Assembly (NCBI GenBank): GCA_965153455.1
Contig: OZ234496.1
Span: 17,476,304 to 17,540,303 of the forward strand
Direction of reading: 5' to 3'
Length of the DNA stretch: 64,000 nt
DNA from: Sphagnum compactum
Lineage: Eukaryota; Bryophyta; Sphagnopsida; Sphagnales
Shown here: positions 22,193 through 30,950 of the stretch, piece by piece
Layout of the letters: the number at the start of each line of letters is the position of its first letter
How positions within the stretch are numbered: position 1 is the first letter of the stretch
The notes under the pieces: model-generated
The model's input: the letters and a program-made list of their open reading frames with translations, nothing else
Database searches by the model: none
Told to the model about the DNA's origin: nothing
Position numbers and translations under genes: made by a program

Positions 22193-25168
22193 CTAAGGAC
22201 CTCTGTCGGACACAATTTCCTCGGGGAGTCCATGCAGTCGGACGATCCCGTCCAGAATTAACTGAGCTGTCTCTTCTGCCGTGATTGACTTGGAACAAGG
22301 GGTGAAATGGGCCATTTTGGTGAGTCGATCGACCACAACCAGTATTGAATTCTTGGTTCTGACAGTAGGGAGGTCCGTAATGAAGTCCATTGCAATAGAT
22401 CCCCAAGGTCGGCTAGGAATCGACAGAGGCTGTAGGAGTCCAAACGGGCGATGCCTGGGAGCCTTGGATCGAGCACATGTATCACAAGACTTGACATACT
22501 CCCGTAGCATCTTGTTCATTTTGGGCCACCAGTAAGTCCTTAACACTAGTTCGTGAGTCCGTGCCATTCCAAAGTGACCTGCCAGGGTGTTGTCGTGGCA
22601 TTCCCTCAGGATTTTTAGGCGTATAGGTCCTTCGGGTACATAAATCAGGTTATTTCGAAGGAGAAGTCCGTCTTGCTGCTCAAATTGATCCAAGTCATCA
22701 CGATTTGGGTTCCTTGGTCGTTCCTGGAGTTCCTTCTTGATGTTGGTAGCCCAGGTGTCTTCCTCAGTTGCTATCTTGATGTCCCTGACAAGGTATGAGT
22801 CTGGGAGGGTGCTGATTGTTGCTGCAACTCGAAATTGCTTGGGGTTGAGTAAAGTCTGGTTCTGCTGGCCGTAGGCCTCATCCCCCGCTCGAAGTTCATA
22901 TTCTGAACGACGAGATAGCGCGTCAGCTTTCCCTTGCTGGGTGCCGGGTTGATACTGAATCTCAAAGTCGAAATCAGCTAGGAAGATAGACGAGCGTGCC
23001 TGGCGACGATTTAAGGTCCGAGTAGTTGTGAAATAAAGGAGATTCTTGTGATCTGTCAGAACTTGGACTCGATGTTGAGCTCCGGCAAGATACGGTCTCC
23101 ACTGCTCGAATGCCGTGATGATTGCCAGGAGTTCCTTATCGTAGACCTGGTAGTTGATTTCGGCACTGGTTAACTTCCGTGAATAGAAAGCAACTGGATG
23201 CAGCAACCCATCTATTCCAAATTGAAATAGAATAGCTCCCAAGGCAAAATCTGAAGCGTCCGTTTCCACAATGAATGGCTTGGTAGGATCGGGATCTATC
23301 AGGATGGGTGCAGAGGTGAATGCCATCTTGAGAGTATCAAAAGCAACCTGGGCCGTTGGATTCCACGAGAAGGGCTTGTCTTTGCAAGTCAGGGTTATTA
23401 ACGGTGTTGTGATCTTGGAATAGCCTTTGATAAACCGACGATAGAAGTTGGCAAACCCTAGGAAGCGTTGAACGTCCTTGACCGAGGATGGAGTAGCCCA
23501 ACACTGGATGGTCTCGACCTTTGATTTGTCCATGAAAATGCCATCTGGAGAGATCACGTAGCCGAGGAACGCCACTGAAGATTTGTCGAATTCACATTTT
23601 TCCAACTTGGCGTATAAGCCATGCTCCCGCAGCGTCGCAAGCACCAATCGTACATGTTTGTCGTGGGTTTCCTGGTCCTTGGAAAAGATTAAAATGTCAT
23701 CCAAATAGACCACGACAAATTCGTCCATGTAATCCCGGAAGATATCATTCATCAGATGCTGAAAGACTGCGGGTGCATTGGTGAGGCCGAAGGGCATGAC
23801 CGTGTATTCGAAGTGGCCATAGCGTGTGCGGAAAGCTGTCTTCCATTCATCACCAGGGCGAATCCTATGTAAGTTGTAGGCTCCACGGAGGTCAAGCTTG
23901 GTGAAGATCTTCCCGGTACGTAGTCGATCTAGGAGACCTGAAATCAAGGGCAAAGGATATCGATTCTTTTTGGTTATCTTGTTGAGTCCACGATAATCCA
24001 CACAAAGTCGAAGGGAGCCATCCTTCTTCTTGACAAACAAAATTGGGGCGCCGACTAGAGACTTGGAATGCTGAATGAACCCCTTGGCAAGATTTTCAGT
24101 AAGGTAATCACGCAGGGCTTGGAGTTCCGGTTCCGATAGGCCATAGATAGGACCAAAGGGTGGTGACTGTCCTTCTTCTAGATCAATCGGGCAGTCATAT
24201 GGACTATGGGCGGGGAGCTGATCAGCATTAATCTTTTCAAAAACATCAACAAAATCCTTGTACTTCTTGGGAAGTTTGACAGGTGTTGGTTCCGATTGGG
24301 GGTTTGTGGTGTTGGCTGGGTTGACATGGATGGCGAAGACTTGAAGATTCTTAGTAGCCCGATAGAAAAGGACAGCTCTATCAACGAAGATCTGGACAGG
24401 GTTGGTTTTTTGGGCAGAATTCTTGACAAGATTCTTGACAGGACAAGGTTTCGTTCTGACCAATCGGGGGTTCTTGACTGCAGGATTTGACATAACAGAC
24501 TTGATAAAACTGGAATTGGTTCCGACCCTCTTTGGGTTCTCGACCACAGGGTTCTTGGCAGGACTGGACAAAGTGTTTTTCTGAGCGTGGGGTTCTTGAG
24601 AGGTGCATCGTTGTGCGCTGAAGGTGAGGGTTCTAGATCGCCAATCAATGATAGGGTTGTGTGCTTCTAGCCAAGGCAGACCAAGGATGATGGGATGGTG
24701 AGGGGTGGAAATGATGTTGAGAACAATCTTCTCCGTGTGCTTGCCGATACAGAGTTCTAGAGGGGTTGTCTCGTGTGTGATTGCACCAGAAGCAATGGTT
24801 CTCCCATCAATAACCTCTACCGGAACAGGGGTTGACTTCTTGACCACAGGGATGTTGTGTTGGACGACAAATGTTTGGTCGATGAAAGAAGAGGTGGCGC
24901 CGGAGTCCACCAAAGCTGACACTTGTGGTATGTCTTCTGGAATACGAATGATGTCCACATACTGAGTGAAACTGGAACTGGGACCAACAGCGGAACAGGA
25001 GCCTTTGCAAAGGTGGTGTTGGGTGAGATCCAGTCGCACGGCTCCTACTGTGACTAGATGTTCTTGTTTTCCAACTCCTGGGGAGTTTCCACAGCTTGTA
25101 CCTGAAGTTTGACAAGCTTTTGAGGGCATCGACGACCTATATGCCCTGGGTTGCCACAGTAAAGACAT
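22193..25168 (-). CDS. Chromovirus Pol: protease, reverse transcriptase, RNase H, integrase (amber-terminated)
   Basis: This long frame of 991 codons overlaps gag by about 115 bases in the -1 frame, so no own start codon is needed. The aspartic protease has ALVDSGATSSF (near residue 88) and ILGLPWL. Reverse transcriptase has VVYLDDILIF (near residue 487), RNase H starts at FIVETDASDFALGAI, and integrase has the HHCC zinc module (H...H...CDTC, about 858-897) and the first two catalytic acids (MDFITDLP, VSDRGP). The frame stops at a TAG (22193-22195) where the family has Gln directly after SDRGP (CAG to TAG). Integrase beyond that point, with the catalytic Glu and the chromodomain, continues in the same frame. 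Apart from this codon the coding region looks intact. Confidence 0.93.
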   Translation of the reverse strand: MSLLWQPRAYRSSMPSKACQTSGTSCGNSPGVGKQEHLVTVGAVRLDLTQHHLCKGSCSAVGPSSSFTQYVDIIRIPEDIPQVSALVDSGATSSFIDQTFVVQHNIPVVKKSTPVPVEVIDGRTIASGAITHETTPLELCIGKHTEKIVLNIISTPHHPIILGLPWLEAHNPIIDWRSRTLTFSAQRCTSQEPHAQKNTLSSPAKNPVVENPKRVGTNSSFIKSVMSNPAVKNPRLVRTKPCPVKNLVKNSAQKTNPVQIFVDRAVLFYRATKNLQVFAIHVNPANTTNPQSEPTPVKLPKKYKDFVDVFEKINADQLPAHSPYDCPIDLEEGQSPPFGPIYGLSEPELQALRDYLTENLAKGFIQHSKSLVGAPILFVKKKDGSLRLCVDYRGLNKITKKNRYPLPLISGLLDRLRTGKIFTKLDLRGAYNLHRIRPGDEWKTAFRTRYGHFEYTVMPFGLTNAPAVFQHLMNDIFRDYMDEFVVVYLDDILIFSKDQETHDKHVRLVLATLREHGLYAKLEKCEFDKSSVAFLGYVISPDGIFMDKSKVETIQCWATPSSVKDVQRFLGFANFYRRFIKGYSKITTPLITLTCKDKPFSWNPTAQVAFDTLKMAFTSAPILIDPDPTKPFIVETDASDFALGAILFQFGIDGLLHPVAFYSRKLTSAEINYQVYDKELLAIITAFEQWRPYLAGAQHRVQVLTDHKNLLYFTTTRTLNRRQARSSIFLADFDFEIQYQPGTQQGKADALSRRSEYELRAGDEAYGQQNQTLLNPKQFRVAATISTLPDSYLVRDIKIATEEDTWATNIKKELQERPRNPNRDDLDQFEQQDGLLLRNNLIYVPEGPIRLKILRECHDNTLAGHFGMARTHELVLRTYWWPKMNKMLREYVKSCDTCARSKAPRHRPFGLLQPLSIPSRPWGSIAMDFITDLPTVRTKNSILVVVDRLTKMAHFTPCSKSITAEETAQLILDGIVRLHGLPEEIVSDRGP
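25054..25168 (-). promoter_or_regulatory. gag-pol overlap, candidate -1 frameshift site
   Basis: pol lies in the -1 frame relative to gag. Within the overlap, a GGAAAAC run (read G GAA AAC in the gag frame) lies shortly before the gag stop, and a GGAAACT run lies a little upstream. Neither is a textbook X XXY YYZ heptamer, so the exact slip site is not proven. Confidence 0.45.
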
Positions 25169-26019
25169 AGATTGTTTGTCCTTCGGCGAAGTTTCTCGGC
25201 TTCTGTCAAAGATTTAAACTTAGCTGTGTCGATCTGCATCGGAGCAGGTCCAAAAGAGGCAGGTCGGGCAACTGGTGTTGTTTGGGGAACTAAGGGGAGC
25301 GTAATAGGCCGACTGTTCCAAAGCTGGGCGTTGGAGGTGACTTTCTTTTCCTGGCGACGTTCGAACAGACGATTATCACACCGAATTGCCTGGGTGATGG
25401 CTTCACTGAAGGAAGAAGGGTCTGCGAGTATCAACAAAAGATCTTGAACATCATCACGAAACCCACAGCGAAACTGATCAATCAAGGCAGCTTCTCCCCA
25501 ATTGACGTCACAAGCAAGCTGCCTGAATTCTGAAACGTAGACGATGGCCGAACGTGTCCCTTGCTCGAGGCGACGCAACTTGTTGGCTGAAGTCCTGGCC
25601 TTATCACTGTCCCCAAATACTGCTTCAAATTCCGCCATAAAGGCGTTGAAATCTTGTAGAAGAGGGGATGATGTTTCCAAGATGGGAGCAAACCATGCTG
25701 CAGTTGTCCCAGTGAGTAGGGTTCCAACGAATCCTACACGAGTGGTGTCATCAAAATAACGACGGGGGTGTAGTTGCATGATCAGGCGTACCTGGCTGAC
25801 AAAGCCTCGAAATTTGAGGCGCGTTCCATCAAACTTTTCTGGCAGACTGATCTTGGGTTCTTGGGCGGCCATTGCAAGAGCAGGAAGTACTGGGGCAGGA
25901 GGTGGTGGCTGATTCTGTAGGCGGGTCACCGAGTCCCTAAGCACGGCATTTTCTTGTTGAAGGTGTTGAAGGGCGGCGAGGATTTGAGTGAGATCGATGT
26001 TGGATTCTGAGTTGTCCAT
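25054..26019 (-). CDS. Chromovirus Gag with CCHC zinc knuckle, sushi-like
   Basis: The frame starts at an ATG (26019) in ACCATGG context; the open frame extends five codons further up without ATG. The N terminus has a coiled coil (HLQQENAVLRDSVTRLQ) and a Pro-rich spacer. The capsid-like part begins LPEKFDGTRLKFRGFVSQ and includes VGFVGTLLTGTTAAWFAP and FDNRLFERR-type helices, the pattern shared by sushi/Tf1-class Gags and the domesticated PEG10/RTL proteins. A single CLYCGNPGHIGRRC zinc knuckle (CX2CX4HX4C) near residue 290 binds RNA. Gag is about 321 aa. It ends 115 bases inside pol, and the two frames are offset by -1, which implies programmed frameshifting. Confidence 0.92.
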   Translation of the reverse strand: MDNSESNIDLTQILAALQHLQQENAVLRDSVTRLQNQPPPPAPVLPALAMAAQEPKISLPEKFDGTRLKFRGFVSQVRLIMQLHPRRYFDDTTRVGFVGTLLTGTTAAWFAPILETSSPLLQDFNAFMAEFEAVFGDSDKARTSANKLRRLEQGTRSAIVYVSEFRQLACDVNWGEAALIDQFRCGFRDDVQDLLLILADPSSFSEAITQAIRCDNRLFERRQEKKVTSNAQLWNSRPITLPLVPQTTPVARPASFGPAPMQIDTAKFKSLTEAEKLRRRTNNLCLYCGNPGHIGRRCPQKLVKLQVQAVETPQELENKNI

Positions 26020-26057
26020 GGTGGTAGTTCTCACACTTTTGCGCTTTCAATCTTCAA

Positions 26058-26870
26058 ACTTGAAACTTCAGATGCTTGGATCTCTCTCAATACAAGTCCA
26101 AATGACATGAAATTTCTCTCACACATATATTCCTATATGATCTATAAGATCACAAAGTTACAGACCGAAAAAAACTTAAACAAAGGAGATATGACCAAAA
26201 AACCAGATCTGCACTTGAAATTTCAGATGCTTGGATCTCTCTCAATACAAGTCCAAATGACATGAAATTTCTTTCACACATATATTCCTATATGATCTAT
26301 AAGATCACAAAGTTACAGACCCAAAAAAGCTTACACAAAGGAGATATGACCAAAAAACCAGATCTGCACTTGAAATTTCAGATGCTTGGATCTCTCTCAA
26401 TACAAGTCCAAATGACATGAAATTTCTTTCACACATATATTCCTATATGATCTATAAGATCACAAAGTTACAGACCCAGAAAAGCTTACACAAAGGAGAT
26501 ATGACCAAAAAACCAGATCTGCACTTGAAACTTCAGATGCTTGGATCTCTCTCAATACAAGTCCAAATGACATGAAATTTCTCTCACACATATATTCCTA
26601 TATGATCTATAAGATCACAAAGTTACAAACCCAAAAAAGCTTACACAAAGGAGATATGACCAAAAAACCAGATCTGCACTTGAAACTTTAGATGCTTGAA
26701 TCTCTCTCAATAGAAGTCCAAATGACATGAAATTTTTCTCACACATATATTCCTATAAGATCTATAAGATCACAAAGTTACAGACCCAGAAAAGCTTACA
26801 CAAAGGAGATATGACCAAAAACCAGATCTACACTTGAAACTTCAGATGCTTGGATCTCTCTCAAAACATA
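26058..26870 (-). repeat. 155-bp tandem repeat array in the chromovirus leader
   Basis: Five full copies and a partial one begin at 26058, 26213, 26368, 26523, 26678 and 26832, with spacing 155, 155, 155, 155 and 154. Each has ACTTGAAA.TTCAGATGCTT, a CACACATATATTCCTAT segment and a GGAGATATGACCAAAAA.CC end. Copies are highly similar. The array fills most of the leader between the primer site and gag, so it is part of the element's 5' untranslated RNA. Confidence 0.95.
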
Positions 26871-26993
26871 TCCTTTTCTTTTGAAACTTTGAGCGTAGAA
26901 GCGTCCTATAGTCTTCTATAACCTTTCCAAGTTTCACTCCAATATACCTCTAGCTACTTACTGAAACAACAAAACAAACAAACAAGAAGAAGG

Positions 26994-27003
26994 AGCAGAT
27001 CAA
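26994..27003 (-). promoter_or_regulatory. Self-priming-type primer binding site next to the 5' LTR
   Basis: Two bases from the LTR boundary (27006), the element strand reads TTGATCTGCT. The position is that of a primer binding site, but it does not begin TGG as a site for a tRNA 3' end would. It is exactly complementary to the AGCAGATCAA at 27086-27077 in the LTR, which lies at the predicted 5' end of the transcript. This is the arrangement known for Tf1 and sushi-class self-priming elements. Confidence 0.7.
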
Positions 27004-27005
27004 AC

Positions 27006-27272
27006 TGTTATGGACTGACTACAAACAAGTGGAGAATTACAAGACAAGACAAGCTTTATTGATCCATCAACTGGTGTTGATCTGCTAAAGGGTTGTTCCC
27101 CAGACTATCTCCTTTTATAACCCTGAGCCATACTAGTCCCAAAATATCCTAGGCCATGATATTGCCAAAAGTATCCCAAAATATCCTAGGCCATGATATT
27201 GCCAAAAGTATCCCAAAATATCCTAGGACATGACATTGCCAAAAGTATCCCAAAATATCCTAGGCCATGACA
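27006..27272 (-). repeat. 5' LTR of the chromovirus
   Basis: This 267-bp LTR is the promoter-bearing copy for the minus-strand element. The upstream (U3) part contains four 37-bp units (starts at 27137, 27174, 27211 and 27248, the last one cut by the LTR end). A TATAAAA box lies at 27119-27113 and an AATAAA polyadenylation-like signal at about 27061-27056. Confidence 0.95.
27077..27119 (-). promoter_or_regulatory. LTR core promoter and predicted transcript start
   Basis: A TATAAAA box begins at 27119 on the minus strand. Position 27086, the first base of AGCAGATCAA, lies 33 bases downstream of the box's first T, a normal plant TATA-to-start distance. The AATAAA further along would mark the end of the R region. 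The start site is predicted, not measured. Confidence 0.65.
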
Positions 27273-27399
27273 GAAATTGGACGAGTGTACCGGCTGTTGA
27301 AACATTCTACCACTGGTTTTCCAATTCAGTTCATATCTTATTCACTTAAGCTTGCTCCTCCTCATGTTTCCTACATTCCTCACAATATATCCACCAAAT

Positions 27400-27600
27400 T
27401 AATTTAAAGCTTAAACCCATTAAACCTTGAACCATAAACCATATAAACATTATATCCATTAAACCTTGAACAATGAACGAAAAACCCAAAAGGCATTAAA
27501 CCTTAAACCTTAATGTCAAAACCCTAATCTTTAAACTAGAACCTATAAACCTTATAAACCCTAAACCCATTAAACCCTATTGGTAATTTACCTAACCCAT
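27400..27600. repeat. Short degenerate AAACCCT-rich stretch
   Basis: AAACC.TTAAACC and AAACCCTAAACCCATTAAACCCTA words recur within 200 bases, resembling decayed plant telomere-type repeats (CCCTAAA). It lies between the LTR element and the DUF4218 part of the CACTA remnant. It is too irregular to call a true telomeric insertion. Confidence 0.35.
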
Positions 27601-27689
27601 GGTGCCAAACATGTTGTATTTGTGAGCACATACTGATGTGCTAAATCATGACACTCTTTTGGCAAAATTAATTTAATTCTTGCACCTTC

Positions 27690-28290
27690 CAACACTTCAC
27701 CACAAAGCTTTTCTTCTTCATATGCGTCCCATATGCAACGTTAAACATGCTTCTTGCATGTATTCTATGACAAACCCAATGGTTTCGTCATAAATTTAAC
27801 CTTTTACTATTAATGCTTCAGGTCGTGCCTTATTCCACACATAAGCTTTGAATGTCTTCAAAGCACGTTCAATAGGGTACATCCATCTAGTATGCACTTG
27901 GCCACATATGGCCAACTCTGAACCACATGTAAGCATAAATGTGTCATCACATCAAAAAATGCCCTAAGCAACTCCCACTCAAGTAAGCTGAATGTAGTTG
28001 CCACATCTTCTTGCAACATAGGTAATTTTGTTGGATCCCACACCTTCACACATATTTTACGAAATATATCAACTTAGGCACAACAATGCTTACTGAACAT
28101 GGGGATCCATTAATCTTGTCAAAGCTAAAGGCATTAATTGTTGTATCAACACATGCCAATCATGGCTCTTCATCAATCCCAATTTCCTATCCATGATGTG
28201 TTTTCCCAATGCACCACAATAATCTGATGGTACTTTCAAGCTCCCTAACCTAGACATAAAAGTTTTAAACTCTTCCGGCATTAGGACATA
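27690..28290 (-). pseudogene. CACTA transposase DUF4218-like fragment
   Basis: Minus-strand pieces read in order: LGSLKVPSDYCGAL, GLMKSHDWHVLIQQLMPLAL, CGQVHTRWMYPIERALKTFK, then AYVWNKARPEALIVKG and IYDETIGFVIEYMQE. These are hallmark strings of the DUF4218 region of plant CACTA transposases (KSHDcHvlmqqLLPvAiR; WMYPiER; N..rPEasI.egY..eE...F). Several stops and frame changes separate the strings, so the gene is dead here. Confidence 0.85.
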
Positions 28291-28559
28291 TGGGGCGATA
28301 GGTTTGAAAATCTTGCTCGAGTTATGTGGGTCCTATTTCAACCACAAATGTGGTCGAACCCCACATACTTCCATATCTCGGCACACCTTGATTGTGTCCT
28401 TTGTTCCAAATACAAACTTGATTAAACTTTCACAAACATTTTTTCAATGTGCATCACATCTAATGTATGTCGAATCAAGAGTTTCAAGTTTCTGCAAGTT
28501 CAACACCAATATGACTATGGTTAAGAGCAAAATTGTGACATAATTATATTTTTGGTCTT

Positions 28560-30950
28560 GAAAATGATGCACATAACAACATGACATCTAATAGTACAAA
28601 TCCACCTTAAATTCCAACCCATGACATTGATGGTGGTAACTTGTTATACAAGTTGCAAACAATGGATGACATACATGTGTAGATATGTTAAGCCATCTCT
28701 CTCAAATGCCCAAAACAAACAAAACCCACAAATCACATGGGTCATCACCCAATGCATATTGCCATTGCCATAACAATATTCTAGTCAAAAAATTGAAAAC
28801 ACAAATTTTACATGGGTTATCAACCAAGGCATACTGCCATTGACATACATAGTGTATTATGTTCAGAGAATTGAAACACACATTTCAGATGGGTCAGATC
28901 AACCAAGGCATCCTACCATTGCCATACATAGAATATTAGGTTCAAAAAAGTGATAACAAGCATTTCAAAAGCTTCATTTGCTAAGGCCAACCTCCATCAC
29001 CACAATAATATTATGCAAAAAAAACATAATTTCACAATTGTATCACATGGGTGATGGACCAAGACCTACTACCATAAGGTAAACAACATCCCACTCAACT
29101 AATACATATTCATATAAAAATGACACTTATATTGTGCTTTTAAAATGAATATAATAAATAATAATATTTGGTAATAATAAAATATTATTATTATAATAAC
29201 ATATTATTATTGTATTTGGCAATCATATGCCTATGCTTGGCCTTATTTAACACGACTAAACAATAATATGATTAAATATACAATAGTAGAAGTATATAAC
29301 CAAGCGGTAGGCCAATTGACATCCCCAAAGTTTATTTCCTTCCAAACTAGAAGGAAACCAAAAGCCATGATTCTCCCCTAATTTTACATATTCAAATGAA
29401 GCTAGGGCAAAATCAATAAACATAAGAGATGATTCTGCCCTATCTTGTATAATTCAAACAAGAAAATACAACCTGTTCAAATAATCAAGTAAAGAAGAAG
29501 AAACAAGCAAACAAAGAAATGCCATCAATTAACAAAGCCTCAACCCAAGTGTTTGCTAAGGCATACAAACCCACATTAAATTTTAACCCATGACAACGAT
29601 GGTTGTAAGTTGTTGTGCAAGTTGCAACAATGCCTACCTAACCTATATATAGACTTTATTTGGGCACCCCAACTCTCTCACAGACAATAGCCTAAAATCA
29701 AGAAAACAAATAGTCTACTAAAAATACAACAAAAGAATGTTCACATGATCATCAGCCAAGGCCCATTGCCTTATTATTATTTTATATTATTATATTACGA
29801 TTATATCATTGATTATTAGTTATTAAATATAATATGACATAAATATTAATAATTGAATAGCAATTACTATAATAATAATATGTTCATTATGATTATATTA
29901 TAAAATATAAAATATATAAAATATATAACAATAATAATTAGATAATTAATATACATTTAGAAATCGTAAGCCTATGCTAGGCCTTATTTAATATGATTGA
30001 ACAATAGTATGCATGAACGATATAAATATCAAAAAGTAGGCTACTTGTGATCCCCATAGTAGACTTCCTTCCAAAGCATAAGGAAACTAGAAGCCACAAT
30101 TCTACCCTAGCTTTACAATTCAAGGAACTTAAGACAACATCAATAAACACATGGGGTTATCAAGGAATTATTCTGCTTTAGCTTGCAGAACTCAATCAAG
30201 AGAAAAATTCTTGTTGAATTGCATGAAGTAAGGAAAAAGAAACAAACAAACATAAAATGTCATCAATTAATTAAGCCCCAACTTAGGTGTCCACCAAGGT
30301 GTATAACCCCACATTGATATATTAACCCATGACAATGTTGATGGTGGTAACTTGATCTACAAGGGGCAAACAATGCATGTTTAACCTAACAAAAAATATA
30401 CTCTCATGTGTTCAAAAAAAAAAACAAGACACACGATTCACATGGCATATTGCCTAGCCATAAAAATGTTTTGTTCAACAAAAAAACACGATCCACATGG
30501 TCATTAGCCAAGGCCACTGCCATGGGCATAACAACATTTTATTTAGAAAAACAAAACACACTGAGCCATGGGTCATCAGCCAAGATAAATAGTTCACATG
30601 GGTCATCGGCTAATATTCATTGCCATAGCCATACCAATATTCTACCCAAAATAAAAATGCAAGTCACATGGGTCATCATCTAAGACCCAGTTCCATAGCC
30701 ATAATAATGCTCTTTGCCAAAAAAAAAGAAAAAACACAAAGTTCACATGGGTCATTAGCCAAGCCCACCACCATAGCCATTCCAATACTCTCATAAAAAA
30801 GACAGGACATACTCTTATCAAGCACTGCACCTAGCAAGCCAAGACCTACTACCATAAGGAAAACATATTTAACTCAAAAAACATAAGAGACACAATGATC
30901 ATGGCTCATCAACCAATGCCTATTGCCATAGGAAATAACAATATTATGTT
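28560..30950. repeat. Complex repeat block inside the CACTA remnant
   Basis: Two layers are visible. A degenerate unit of 70-80 bp starts CACATGGGTCATCA.CCAAG and continues CC.ATTGCCATAGCCATA.CAATATT followed by an A-rich tail; clear copies begin near 28731, 28811, 28889, 30497, 30597, 30666, 30745 and 30893. In addition, a segment of about 740 bp is duplicated: 29222-29660 and 29964-30400 share CCTATGCT.GGCCTTATTTAA, CTTCCTTCCAAA, GAAGCCA.. and TTAACCCATGACAA.G in the same order, and a further partial copy lies at about 28590-28700. It is AT-rich and non-coding and separates two transposase parts, so it is probably an expanded intron or internal repeat array of the element. Confidence 0.8.

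Larger units (their letters stand above)
21047..27272 (-). mobile_element. Ty3-type LTR retrotransposon, Tcn1/sushi-like chromovirus, nearly intact
   Basis: Two 267-bp LTRs (TG...CA) bound the element, and both flanks carry GAAAT (21042-21046 and 27273-27277), a perfect 5-bp target-site duplication. The LTRs differ at only three positions, all transitions, so insertion was recent. On the minus strand the order is 5' LTR, leader with 155-bp tandem repeats, gag, pol in the -1 frame (protease, reverse transcriptase, RNase H, integrase, chromodomain), a purine tract and the 3' LTR. One in-frame amber codon interrupts integrase. Gag and protease resemble sushi/Tf1-type elements, and the chromodomain is complete. 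The site is inside the CACTA remnant described separately. Confidence 0.95.

Noticed and set aside
24206-24965. Plus-strand open stretches opposite pol
   Set aside because: They mirror the minus-strand Pol frame, whose domains are unambiguous.
27400-27600. Interstitial telomere insertion
   Set aside because: AAACCCT words are present but irregular and mixed with TTAAACC variants, so a true (CCCTAAA)n array is not supported.
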